From positions 186,001 to 250,000 of the forward strand of contig LLEY01000032.1 in assembly GCA_001414485.1 (NCBI GenBank): DNA of 64,000 nt, read 5' to 3'. Source of the DNA: Calycina herbarum (Eukaryota > Ascomycota > Leotiomycetes > Helotiales > Pezizellaceae). Made by a program: the position numbers and the translations under genes. A model generated the notes under the pieces. The model ran no database searches, was not told the DNA's origin, and saw only the letters and a list, made by a program, of their open reading frames with translations. Shown piece by piece: positions 1 through 11,120 of the stretch (positions are counted from its first letter, which is position 1; the number at the start of each line of letters is the position of its first letter).

Positions 1-406
1 CAGGAGAAGAAGGGTGTGGAGCTTACTGTGAGGAAGTGTTGGGAGTATTGTAATGTAAGTCTCCCCCTTTTCCCTTATTTCATGTTTTTGTTCATTTCCC
101 TCCTCTCTTTATCTTTTTGGAATATGCATGGATGGATAGGTGGCATAGCTGGGATATGGGATAGGATGGAGATGGGATGAAGATGGTATGAGGAAAGGGG
201 ATGAACAAAAGCTGACAACAAGAAAACAATAGTCCATCTGGGGTGTAGACATGGGCTGTGAATCCTACCAATTCTACCCCGAGGAGGGAACCGGGGCGCC
301 GAGATGCGATCTTTATGGGGGGAGTGTGGCGCAGAGCTTGGATAGTGTGAATCAGTATGTGCCGAATGTTTGGTTTGATTTGGGGTGTGGGGTTCCTGCT
401 GCTTGA
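1..406 (+). CDS. 3' end of a PAN/Apple-like secreted protein (partial)
   Basis: The window opens inside an exon. Frame 1 is open over 1-54 and ends at a GTAAGT donor. Splicing to the AG at 231-232 (intron 55-232, phase 0) continues in frame to a TGA at 404-406. The exon reads through cysteine-rich segments such as VELTVRKCWEYCN, then CESYQFYP, GAPRCDLYGGSVAQSL and YVPNVWFDLGC. Spaced cysteines with an 'APRCDLYGG' core are typical of C-terminal PAN/Apple-like modules in secreted fungal proteins, which are thought to bind carbohydrate or protein. The N-terminus lies outside the window, so a signal peptide cannot be checked. The 178-nt intron is longer than most here; an alternative acceptor 18 nt downstream (AG before ACATGGGC) would give another phase. 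Family assignment is by pattern only. Confidence 0.55.
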
Positions 407-1801
407 GGGGCATGACCGTACCTATGCAAGAAGAGTGGTGGGTGGTGAGAGGAGGAGGAGTCGCGAGGGGTTAGGGAGCTGCGGAGTGGTTTGGAAGTAG
501 AGCTGGGAGTAGAGGAGGTTGGGGGATAGAGAGAGAACGAGGGGTGTTGAGGGGAGGTGTTGCTGGAAGGTGGTGGGCGTGCTTTTGAAAGGGTTTTGGG
601 CAGAGGGGTATGGAAGTCTGGCGAGAGGGGGCATGAGGCATACGAAATTCTTGATGTGGGAAGGGAGTACAGTACAGTACTTATATACTTTTGTCATTTT
701 TTTTTTTTTTCTTCTCTTTCTTTCTTCTTTTTTTTGGGGGGGTTAGATAGATCTTGGGGCTTTGCTGGTTTTTAATTAGAGATTACTAGATCCCTTTTTC
801 CCTTTCGTTAGAATATATGTTTTGGGCTTCTTTTTTTTTTGGTTTACTGTCTACTTTCGTCTTTTGATTTGAAACTGTGGATAGAGTAGAGAGGAATGTT
901 GTGTGGGGGTTTGATTGGTGAGTTGCAGGAATTCGTGACTGTTAGTTTGTGAGACTTTCTCTTTTTGAGTTGATTATTCTAATCGTTTGGGATAACGAGA
1001 TTGATTTTTCTCAGTCTTGCTCAAACATTCAGGGGAGAAGATAGCTGGCTGGCTTTCCACTCTTGGTCAGTCATGAATTCATGCACCCCCTGGGGTGGGT
1101 AGAGTTTTGATCGTTCGGGGGGTTTAAGTGATTGTTTGTGGTGGTTGATGTGAGGTTGGGGCTGTGGCTGGGTGGTGTAGGTATCGTTGTCGTTAAAGAA
1201 GAAAAGGTTGGAAAGTTGAAGGTTATAGATTGCTAAGTGATGGTGAGCTTATATCGTGAAATGGGGACTCTCATGGTTAGATTTTGCAACTTATACAAGA
1301 CTTGGATTTGTGAGGGGCGTGGAGAACTTTGAAGTGCGTTGTTCGATGATCAGAAGTAGTGAGCTCATTACAAGGCTATCAGTATAATTATTCGGCATAT
1401 ATTTACCAGCAACTCATGACAAGTGGTTAACAAACTTTGCACGGGGCGATAGTCTTCCGCAGTTTCAGCAATCCTGTGACTTTAGCATTTGAGATATGGT
1501 TGATCTGAAAGGGGAAGGAGTTGGATGGGGATTTTCACAGAGGTTCTTGGGTTTGAAAAGAGCAATAAATGTAGTGGGAGAGTAGAAAGTTGTCACAGCA
1601 TTACGTAGTTCAGTGGTCAAAGATTAGTTTAGGTTGTGTATATGTACTGCGATTCCTCGGCGCTGCCAATATGTGCCCTAAAGTCACAGCAGCATTATGT
1701 ACGATCCTGTAACTCCCCGCTTACATTCCTCCCTACCCATTCCTGAACAGAACGTCCCAATACACGCATTGCAGAAAGCCAATAGAAACTACTTGTTCCC
1801 T
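407..1801. other. Intergenic, no gene seen
   Basis: About 1.4 kb between the end of the PAN-like gene and the stop of the next, minus-strand gene. It contains long T and C/T runs near 695-735 and 830-840, G-rich stretches, and no reading frame with recognisable protein character or plausible splice structure. The two flanking genes converge, so both 3' untranslated regions should lie here. Confidence 0.6.
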
Positions 1802-3050
1802 TTAGAGTTCCGCATACTTGCGCCTATTGTCAGCATTGTACTCCGTCAAGATCTCACTTATTTGTGCCTGTTGGTGTTTGGTGCAGCTAATGCACACACG
1901 GCAGTCAAAAGTGAAGTCCTTGATTCCCTTGAGACTCTTCAAACCCTTGTGATTTTTGAGATGCTTGATAAGTTTATTGATGCCGTTGACATCCCAAGTG
2001 TAGAGGTTGAGCGACAAACGCTGTAGAGACTCCATGCTATTCAGCATCGGGAACGTGAGAGTCGTCGCAAATGTGATGTGTTTTGGGACGTAGAAATAGA
2101 GTTCGAGCTCTGTGATAGCGTTTCTTGAAACTGGATTGATGACCGAGAGATACTTTTGATTGTGTCAGTCACTATCAAAGATGGAAAGAGCGCATGGTAC
2201 TTACGTCCATCATCATGCGGGCGCTGGAGAAAGAAAAGGTTTTATTGCGATAAAAAAGACCCGAGCCATGTACCTCAACATATGCTTGCTTGCAAATCAG
2301 GTATAGATTATTCAGTTCTGGGGGCGCAAGTTAGTACAACTAACCCAAAAGCCAAAGAGTATTGGGAGAGGAAAGGTTCCTCCTCCCATACACATAGTAA
2401 TCTTGAGAGGGGGGATAACTCACGCTTTCCAAGTCTTGCGCAGCTATTTGCTTCTTTTGGGCCATCACGACCATCCATGCCACGAACAAATCCCTTCCTA
2501 TCTCTAAATTTGTCGAGGTGTTTGGACGGTTCAATCGCAACCACAATATCCTTGATGTAATCCTTGGTTTCGTCGTTCCAGACATCATTGCGGGCAATAT
2601 TGTCCATGGCATACTCGAATACCTTTAATCGGAGATCGAGGCTAAGGGCGTTGTATAAGGGACCGGTGTTAGGCGCAATGTTCTTTGTCCATTCTGGTGA
2701 CTGGATAGAAGTGTTGGTCAGTCACAAAGTTTACATGAGCAAGTTATGGAATGGGAGGGTGCAAGAGCACTTACGTAGATGCCGGTCGCAGGTACAAGTG
2801 CCTTAGCATTCTTCGCAATCGGAACAGAAGCTTTCTTTGCCTTGCTCTTGCCAATCTTGACCTCAAATTCAGGAGTCTGTTGGGTGGTTAATGTGTGGCG
2901 CGTTAATGGTGAAGCCGATCTGAGTCCTACCTGGAATTGATTGAACCGATCATCTTCTCTAGTGTGTCTGTAGATCTTTGTCTTTTGCTGTTTTCTCACC
3001 TTCTTAGCGGCGGCGACAGCCTTCTTTTCCTTCTTTCTGGTGGTTGCCAT
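1802..3050 (-). CDS. Conserved hypothetical protein, five exons (320 aa), 2EXR/F-box-like
   Basis: Minus-strand exons are 3050-2931, 2876-2775, 2700-2424, 2317-2205 and 2152-1802; the four introns are 54, 74, 106 and 52 nt, all GT..AG with compatible phases, and one has a perfect TACTAAC branch. The product has a lysine-rich N-terminus (KKEKKAVAAAKKVRKQQKTK, about residues 7-26), a segment LYNALSLDLRLKVFEYAMD (about 88-106), and LYLICKQAYVEVHGSGLFYR then KTFSFSSA (about 170-200). This layout, a short 'R.K.fEya' helix followed by 'L..vCKq.y.E....fy..n.F.f', resembles the fungal 2EXR/F-box-like proteins that carry a degenerate N-terminal motif and a variable C-terminus. No enzymatic motif is visible. 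The start was chosen as the only ATG preceding the open exon with the conserved basic tail; an in-frame ATG lies 78 nt upstream. Function unknown. Confidence 0.7.
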
Positions 3051-5984
3051 CTTGAAAGTTGAATGTGATGGTGGGTGGGGGTGTTGTTGTTGTTTTGAGG
3101 AAGTTTGCAAGATGAACGCGACAGGCAATACTTGAACACTTTCTTAGCGTCATATGCGTCTTGTTGCCTACCGAGGATCAACCGGTAGCCCTAACTGAGC
3201 ACAAGACATCAATGAGTCGGAAAGGGGTCGGAATTTCGGGGCTAAAATCGGAGTTGTCAATGGGTAGTTTTCTCGCTTAATTAGCGAGATATTCATTCAC
3301 CTAATGCAAAATAGAAACAATACAATGTCTTTACGTGTAAAAAGCTAACATGTAGCCGTTTAGTATCACCCGTAAAGTAAATCAATCAACTTCTTTTCTC
3401 AAAACCTCTCACAAAACAATATAAAAAGACTCTCTTTACGCTGAAAAGCAAATTGATCAAGACTTTGACATCATCCGAAGTATACTCAATCAACTACATG
3501 CTTTTCAAATAAACATCAGAAGACTCTTTTTACTCTAATATACTACGAGAGCTAACAAATTAAGAGTTTAGTATTATCTGGTCCATGTTTGAAATATCTC
3601 TCTTTTCTAATGTAGCTCAAAGATCAACAATAATAGAATCTTTTTACTAGAATAATAACATTAAATTATCGCCTGAAGGCTCATTATACGAAGAAAACAC
3701 TAGAAATTCTCAAATGACAACCCTACCTTTTCAAAAAATAAAAAATACTACTATGGAACTGACTGACTTCTAAACTGCATGCAGTGAGTGAAGTCTGTTT
3801 AATAGACTTGGTTATTCTGATCCTTAAAGATACGTTTTAGACTCGTACTTAGTAGTAGACACAATTAAAAAACCTTGACTCAAATGTTCAAACTTTTTCT
3901 AAAACAGTTATATCCATAATTATGAATCATAGACCAGATGCTTGAGTGCAGTCAAACAAATTGTTCACTGCATGCTATCTCGGAGTCTTTGGTCTATCAC
4001 TCAGTAGGTATTAGCTATGAATGACGTGGCATATTTCAGTAATGTCGAGTCAGCTACTGGAGTCATTAACGAGCATTAACTAAGCTCTGTGCTCTTCCAC
4101 TGCAAGTTGAAGATTTATCTCACCCTGGTGTTTTATTACAATCTCTTCGGTAATACCCAAACCCCACTGAGAAGAGTTGGAATTGTGGTCAGTATGGATT
4201 GGTCTCCTGGCGATAGGCCCGACGGTTCCGAAATTCTTTTTTTTGTATGTCAAAATTACCAGAGGTATGGGGGATCAAGAAGCGGAAGGTGGAAAGGAGA
4301 CACTACGAGGTATCTTAAGCAGGAACTTTTTACTCCTCGATCCCTTGGATTACGCCAGGCGAAATAAGCTTCTTTTCTTCGGATTATCTTCGAAAAAAAG
4401 CAAGAAGGAGGGAGGGAGAAAGGACGGGACCTAGGAGCGCGGGGCGGCAGCGCTTGCCGAATGTTTTAACCCCGAAACGAGCGAGAGATGGGGATGGAAA
4501 AGAGAAGGAGAAAGAGATAGATAAGTAAAATGGATGGAGGGGTTGAAGTATAGAGGCGGGAGAGGTTTGCGCCCTGTAAACTTTTTTCTCACCTTAATTC
4601 TATCTAGCTAAACTCATTCTTTCTGCGTATTATATCATCTCATAGATTTTGCTACATTTTATACTTACTGGATTCATTCATCGAATTATTCATATTGCTG
4701 TTTTCAGTTCTTATTCGTTAGGGTTTGAGCTGGAGGGATGAGAGAATGAGTGAACTTCTCGTAAGTACGGTAATGAGTGAGCGGGAAAGACTAAAGGTTG
4801 TTTAGATACATATGTAATGAAGATAGAGACTCTTGATTCTCCTGATCCTCAACAATCGATATTGAATATCATTATCCTAGATGGTTAGAACAATTGAATT
4901 AAAGGGGAAGACTTACTATAATTTTGAAGAGACTTAATAGCTTTTAGTTCTAAATTCTTTCCTATATTTTTCTTCAAGTTATTGAATTAGCCTGAATCTA
5001 GGAAAAACATTACTGAAAAGAGGTTGTTCATGCGTACGTAGGGGGAAGATAGAGAGTGTTATGTGTAAATGACAGTTGCTAATTTCGATTATTCTAGAAC
5101 TTGAAGCTAATTAAATTCTTTAGGCGTAGTAACAGAGGGACAAACACCAATGGGTAGGGAGAAATATGTGCTGATGAGGTGATCCTCAATGCTCAAAATG
5201 GTTCAGGCACCAACGAAGTTCAAGCTAAATAAGCTAAGTACTATACTTTAAGTACAACTAAATTAAAGATTGGAATCAGCTAGCACCGACACATCCACCC
5301 TCTCATACTCCTCGCCTCTAGAACCAGTAATTTAGCTGCGTACAAAGGTACCAAATTGCTTCTGCAATACCTTAGTTCGAGGTTTTCTTCAATCACCCAG
5401 TTTTTTTGACTTGTCACGTCAAGTCGCGTCTCGAGGTCTAAGCCATTGGGCGGTCATTGACCCTACTATCTGCTTGAATCCTACTTCTACGATTTACTTC
5501 CAAATTTACAAATTCCTATTTATTGTACTGGTCTTGTTGTTAGTACTAATAAAGTACAAATAATCAAGCTTCCGATTTAGTTCTGGGGTTATTGGAAAGG
5601 TGCTACAAGGGAAGGAGGTAAGAACCCCCAGCTTTACTCTGCGTACATCTCCTTCTATTGCCCTAGAAATTCTTGTACAATTCTAACTATTGTACAAGAG
5701 TCTTCAGAAGAATGAAGAAGTAGACTTTTCGACTCTTTTAAACGTCTCCGGAGAATGAATTTAGTTTTTTATAGACTTTTTTAACATCCAAGGCAGGTGT
5801 ACCTACAGAAGAGAAGAGCGAAACTCTCTTACAAGGATACTCCTAACTTGTTTTGTAGAATTGAATCTATTCTTGAACTCGTGATCTCAGTCATTAAAAG
5901 GCCAAATCATACAACGAGAACTCTTTGGATCTGAAAACCAAGTATGTGGTAAAACGGCAAAAAAGTAGAGAGAAAACAATAATT
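3051..5984. other. AT-rich gene-free region with decayed repeats
   Basis: Nearly 3 kb without a supported gene. From about 3240 onward the base composition falls to clearly AT-rich, with many short TAA/TTA-rich words. The short frames near 4089-4434 show no recognisable protein signature. The pattern suits RIP-type decay or a relic repeat, but I cannot measure dinucleotide indices here. Confidence 0.55.
3320..3665 (+). repeat. Degenerate tandem-like repeat, about 92-114 bp period
   Basis: The word TCTTT(A/T)...AC followed by A-rich sequence recurs at about 3328, 3433, 3525 and 3639. After it, related phrases such as AAGCTAACA/GAGCTAACA and TTTAGTATCA/TTTAGTATTA recur in copies one and three. 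The spacing is 105, 92 and 114 bp. Copies are diverged, so this is read as an old repeat array rather than a functional element. Confidence 0.4.
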
Positions 5985-6755
5985 TTAAGTCTGTCTAATT
6001 CTATGGTATAGTCCATAAGCAGTGACAACATACAGGATAGAGGAATAAACTAAAGTGACAGTAAATATCAGAACAATCTATAGAAACATCAGCGAAACTC
6101 GTATCACCGGTAAGTTCACTCACTTTGACGCTGTTCCAATTCCATTCTCGCTTAATCTCGCTCCAAACCAAGACTCCTAATCCCACAGCAAACATCACGA
6201 TACTGAAGTTTACCAATGATAATGGGGTCTGCCAAACAACCAACTGCAGTTTCCTTGGTTTCCAAACTCCGTTTTTCTCCTTCCCCAAAACTTCACGAAT
6301 TTTTCGTAACCCTTCGGGATGACTGCTAAGTCGACTCAGAGCGACGGCTTGCTGAGCTGAAGCGGCAATAGAAGTAAGTGCTAGTACGAGAGCACTATAC
6401 CACAAGGCTCGGACAGTCGATTGGCTTGAATCATTTGTAGTTGTGAGAGCAGGCCAGGTATACGAGGTTGCAATGACACCTCCAAACAATGCACTCTGTG
6501 ATAGCAAGAAGTGAAGTGTCAGCGGCTAGACCACAATCTATACGATGGATGACCTACGGTGATGCATATGGTGCTCAATTGAGATTGCGTCGTGTCTCGC
6601 CAAACTGCCGTCAACCGATCCTTCTCTCCCTCGTCTTCTTCATTGAGCAATCTTTGAATCGGCTCTGAACAGGCAACCCAAGCAGCAACGTGGAAAGGCA
6701 AAATGTTCTTAGTGAGTGTTAGAAACACGTTCCCAACCTGTCTCCTTTTAGACAT
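5985..6755 (-). CDS. Small multi-pass membrane protein, hypothetical (220 aa)
   Basis: Exons 6755-6558, 6495-6124 and 6077-5985, introns of 62 and 46 nt, phase 0 at both junctions. The protein begins with a polar segment rich in acidic residues (LLNEEDEGEKDRL, about 36-48). It then has hydrophobic stretches around SALFGGVIATSYTW (67-80), ALWYSALVLALTSIAASAQQ (about 96-115), LSLVNFSIVMFAVGLGVLVW (about 153-172) and a last one, IVLIFTVTLVYSSILYVV, that appears only after splicing out the second intron. That last helix supports the third exon. It resembles uncharacterised membrane proteins common in leotiomycetes; no catalytic or transport motif is visible. The start ATG has a good CACC context. 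Function unknown. Confidence 0.65.
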
Positions 6756-7966
6756 GGTGCAACATTGATAGCGAGGTTTTTCTTGTAAATCAAAACTCGT
6801 GGGAACTAGATTTGAGGAACTCGAAACATTTGCAGCCTCAAAAGAAAAATCTGAGAGACTGACACGACTTACCGGGTGAGCTAATAGCGGAGTACAGACT
6901 AACTTGAAATGTGTCTTCTTCGAATGAACGTTACATAAGGTCTCACCGCCTCACCAGAGAAAACAATGAATTCTTTTTCGAGGTGTGAGATGAACAATTG
7001 AGTGCGAATGACTAGAGTGCCACTTATTAATCATTTCAAACTGACTGAAGTGCCACATAATTAATTTTCTTCTGGCTTGAATGCTACTTTCATCTTTTGG
7101 AGCTGTTTTTAGTATTGAAGTAATCAACATTGAATAGTAGCATTCCCTTGATAGGAAATCTGGGGCTAGCTTTTACTTTATTTTTAGCCATAATTAATTT
7201 ATTAGATCATAGAGAATGTTAACTGACAAGATATGCCAAGTTCAATAACCCAAGTGCCACCCTATCCCAAGAATGCTTCCACATGTGCATGTTTATTGGA
7301 TAAATGGGTCAAAGAAGCACTTGACGTGGGAAAAACCAATCAGTTGGCTTCCTGTCATTCCAGTGATAATTATGGAAAAGTATTATGAACCTGCCATGGG
7401 AAGAATAAGCACAATAAGCACAATAAACACAATAAAAACAAGACAAGTGCATTTCATAGTCACAAGGAGAGAAGAGACGATGATCGCGAAAAACCAAGGG
7501 GTCCACCCTAAATATTCTAAATACACGAATTGAATTTTGAAAAAGAAAAATTCCCATCCCATATTCCACCTCCTGAACAATGGAAAAAGAAAATCCGTAA
7601 CCCCGAGTAAGAAAAAAGAGAAATCCAAGAACCCCATTTTTGGATCGGAGAGATATGGTAAGGTGAGCAAAAAGACAGCTCGCGGAACTGCCATGGATGT
7701 ACAAAAGGATGCAGTCGGCCTAGAATCGAAAGTTAAACCCCTCCTGTATGTACCATATGTACATGGCCTATGAACAGACAGTCAACTCATGCAGAGCTGC
7801 TGCCATCGATGCGAAATATAGTGTTTCGACTTTGTTGACCGAGTTGGTGGCGAAGTCGAATTGAGAAGTGGAAATATGACAACTCCTAGATACAGACCGA
7901 AAAGTGCAAGAACGCCGGGCGAACTAGATTCGATATTGAAAAGCCGTGTTTGTTGTTGATGGGTGC
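6756..7966. other. Intergenic, AT-rich, no gene seen
   Basis: About 1.2 kb between two minus-strand genes. It holds repeated short phrases such as AGTGCCAC with AT-rich tails near 7017 and 7050, and a 9-bp tandem repeat at 7404-7439. The overlapping frames on both strands at about 7270-7770 lack any conserved signature and have skewed composition. It should contain the promoter of the membrane protein gene and the 3' end of the pheromone gene. Confidence 0.55.
7404..7439 (+). repeat. 9-bp tandem repeat, four copies
   Basis: The unit AATAAGCAC occurs twice exactly, followed by two copies with one change each (AATAAACAC, AATAAAAAC). It is a minisatellite-like tract in non-coding DNA. Confidence 0.75.
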
Positions 7967-9006
7967 TTATGCGAGGATAGAGCGGGCGACGTTCTCAAAG
8001 GCGTGGAGATCACGCTTGGCCTTCCAGCAAGATTGTCCAACACGTCGACATGGTTCTGGGTCAGCAGCTGCCTCAGCGAGAGCTTCGGCGGCACGTTTAA
8101 CCTTCCAGCAAGACTGGCCAACACGACGGCATGCCTCAGCATCTGCCTCGGCCTCGGCCTCTGGGTTTGCATCACGCTTGTTCTTCCAGCATGATTGTCC
8201 AACGCGTCTGCAGGCTTCGGCCTCTGCCTCTGCCTCTCTCTTGATCTTCTTCTCAGCTTCCTCAGCATCAACTGGAAAATTGTTAGTGGGTCACATGAAG
8301 TTGGGGGTGTGGGGAATATAAACTTACTGTCTGGGTTGCGAAGCTTGAGCTTGGATATGAACTCCTCTCCATCCGGGGAAGCAGCAGCTACTGCCTCTGC
8401 GATAGCAAGGGCGTCTCGCTTGGCGTTGTAACAAGCTCCTCCGACAAGATCACATCGTGCCTCAAGTTGCTCGGTTGGCTCAGCGAATGCTTCGGCAACA
8501 GCCTCAGCTGCTCTCTTAACCTTCCAGCAAGATTGTCCAACACGTCGGCATGCCTCAGCATCCGCATCTCTCTTGGCCTTCCAGCATGACTGTCCAACAC
8601 GTCGGCATGCCTCAGCTTCGGCTTCAGCCTCTGCGGCTCTCTTGGCCTTCCAGCAAGATTGTCCAACACGACGGCATGCTTCTGGTTCTGCCTCGGCCTC
8701 GGCATCAGCCTCTCTCTTGACTTTCCAGCATGACTGTCCAACTCGGCGACATGCTTCGGGATTGGCGAGTGCATCAGCTGTACGCTTGGCCTTCCAGCAA
8801 GATTGACCAACACGTCGGCATGCTTCTGCTTCAGCAAGAGCTTCAGGGGAAGCAGCTCGCTTGGAGTTGTAGCAAGCTCCTCCAACGCTGTAGCATGCCT
8901 CTGCCTCAGCGACAGCAGCAGCAAATGGGTCGGGGTTGGCGTTTGGTGCGGCACTAACGGAAGTAGCCGCTAAGATAAGGACACATAAAGTGTTTGTGAG
9001 CCTCAT
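7967..9006 (-). CDS. ppg1: Alpha-type mating pheromone precursor with repeated peptides (327 aa)
   Basis: Exons 9006-8328 and 8271-7967 flank a 56-nt GTAAGT..CAG intron; without splicing the frame leaves the repeat pattern, with splicing it resumes exactly and ends ARSILA-stop. Residues 1-20 form a secretion signal ([20 protein letters not shown]). The rest is an array: eight copies of CRRVGQSCW followed by K-A/V/N-KR, plus two variants, [10 protein letters not shown] and [10 protein letters not shown]. Each block ends in Lys-Arg, a Kex2 site, and is preceded by runs of Glu-Ala, Asp-Ala or similar dipeptides, the substrates of Ste13-type dipeptidyl aminopeptidase. The C..xGQxCW core matches ascomycete alpha-factor-like pheromones (Neurospora CCG-4 type), which are secreted and sensed by the Ste2/PRE-2 receptor on the opposite mating type. 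Unlike many relatives, no Trp precedes the first Cys. The identity as a pheromone precursor is strong; exact mature ends are inferred. Confidence 0.9.
7980..8915 (-). repeat. Coding tandem repeats of the pheromone array
   Basis: At DNA level the minus strand repeats a block encoding a Glu/Ala-rich spacer, C-x-x-V-G-x-x-C, and a terminal Lys-Arg. There are ten blocks in all: eight of the CRRVGQSCW class and two of the VGGAC class (the first block and the seventh block). The intron at 8272-8327 interrupts the array between blocks. Unit length varies (about 57-100 bp) because the spacer length changes. Confidence 0.85.
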
Positions 9007-11120
9007 GATTGGGGATGATTGATTGTTGTTTTGCGGTGCGGTTTTGTATGTTTATGTGTGTTTGCGGGGGGTAAAGTTGTGAGCAAAGTTATTTGATTGA
9101 TTGCGTGATCAGAAGGAGGAAACATGATGAACAACTCGAGGCCTTATAGGTTTTTGGATTAGTCCTGTTTTCTTGTTCTCAAAGGTAGTGATTTGGGGTG
9201 TTGTGGCGATTGGCAAAGGGTACAATGCTTTTTGGTTGCTATTGAGAACCGTATTCGGCAAAGTCATTTCCACCACAACCACAAAGATCAAGGTACACCA
9301 GTAACTTGCCACCAGAACAGTAGAAAGACGACGGAATTATCTTACAGGGGCGTGAAATGCACGTGGTGATGCCTTGTAATTTGAACAATATTGTCATATT
9401 TGATTCGGATACATTTTAAGTCGAACCATGATGAAACCCCTCATTTCATCCAAGCCACGCAGCCAGATGGCTACTCAGAGAGGGGTAAAATAAAGATTTT
9501 CAAAGTATCTAGCTCCATGTGGGAGCCATAGGTCGGCTGGTCCAATACAAATGGGCTAGATATTGTGATCACACGACAGAGGCACCAGGAAGGCCATTCT
9601 AGAACATAAGCAGTAATTCTAGAATACTTCCATAAAGAATTAGAATTCGTGAACTAGTACCCATTCCAATTGTGATGAATTGTTGGTCTGCGGGTGAAGA
9701 TCCAGTGGCGTTCTATTCAGACCCCTTTCCTATTGACACCCAAAAGAGGAAACTTAAGCGAAGTATCAAAGGAACATTCCATGGCTCCCACCTGGGCTCC
9801 CAACGGGTGGCTATACGAGGTATAGGCAAAACGAAGATGTTAATCACTGGCTCAGACTTTAATCTTTGTGAGTTTGATGAATGAACGAGTTCCAAACAAA
9901 CTGGGTCGGTTCCCACCCGAAATCAAGGCTTTTCTGAATAGCTTCTGGCCTGGCCTGGACTGGTGAAGAAACCTGCTTTGCGATTTCCAGCATGAAGATC
10001 TTCAACTCATGATGATCTTAAGAGAATTAATGAGATCATAGAATGAAGCTGAATTCCTTGCTTTGGCTCTCGACCTCTGGAGGACACCGAGTGTGTCCAA
10101 CTTGAGCAAACAGACGCGAAGTCCCTTTGAGATAGTAGAACATACTGAATGGCATAGCCTGCAAGAATTGACTGCGTGTAGAGAAGGAACACCTTTGGAG
10201 GTGTGATGCATCGAATGGGGCTCGCAGTAGACAGGAAAAGCGGCAGTAAATAGCTCGTTGTATCACACTTTCTAGATATTACCCAAATACTTTGGGATGA
10301 TTGAAATATTAAATTGCCCCAACCTTACATTATCCTAGAAAGTTGGGACAATGCGCTAGGTAGCCAGGTACGAACCTGAAGTATTTACTGCCGCTGTTAT
10401 TACCTACCGCGAGGGTGGCAAAGCTGATGCCAGGCAACGCACGAGTCTCGGTCCAATTCAATGAAATAGGCATAAGCAAATTGCAAAGAACCGCATCAAT
10501 CGCAAGAGTAATACAGAATATAAGAAGCCACGTGGTAGCAGAGCCCAAAACCAAAGAAGGCGTCGTTCTTATTACAAAAGGCTAAAAAAGTACCGCGCTA
10601 CTCGTAGAGAATAGACTGTCCAGAAGCTCTACTCGGCTGAAGAATGACAGGCTCCCCGAGATAACCGATAACAGAAGTGAAAGGTATAACTGCGATTAAA
10701 GACGCAGCAGAGAAATTATGGAGCTAATACAAGCTGAAGCAATTCACGACCTCGGCTTGAATGGAGCTGCCAAGTTGCGATTACGGGTATGAAGCTCTAC
10801 CCATTTCTTTCCATTCTTCCTCGACTGTGATAGCTCCTTCCGCCTTGTATGGAAAAACTTTGCTCTGACGACGCATTATGGAAGTTGAGAGAGTTATGGT
10901 CACCAGAGAGATGTCGGAGAAAGAAGTTCGAGAAAAACAACAGAGACAGGAACTTTGCGAGAACGGATTTTAGGGTGTTCGGCGGCGAATTGTCGGGATC
11001 CGAAAGCGGCTCCGCAGCCCACATGCTCCATACTCAAGGTCCGAATTGCCTCGTTTTGCTGTCTTTCCTGCCAACAACAACCTCACAACAAACCTACAAT
11101 TCCTCTCCTAATTATTCAGA
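9007..11120. other. Intergenic, no gene seen
   Basis: About 2.1 kb between the divergently transcribed pheromone and isocitrate dehydrogenase genes, so both promoters lie here. Short frames near 9109-9312, 9672-9916, 10002-10266 and 10330-10554 show no recognisable protein signature. A short inverted repeat pairs 9513-9529 with about 9781-9797 (ATGGCTCCCAC core). Confidence 0.5.

Noticed and set aside
4089..4434. Overlapping plus-strand frames in the AT-rich tract
   Set aside because: No protein signature; the local rise in GC may be a relic fragment, but nothing supports a gene.
7273..7773. Overlapping frames on both strands near the 9-bp repeat
   Set aside because: Low-complexity sequence, no conserved motif, no splice partners.
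7946..8957. Several open frames on the plus strand and the alternative minus frame over the pheromone gene
   Set aside because: They are antisense or off-frame shadows of the repeat array; the repetition at DNA level keeps them open. The unspliced 360-residue reading also loses the repeat pattern at the intron.
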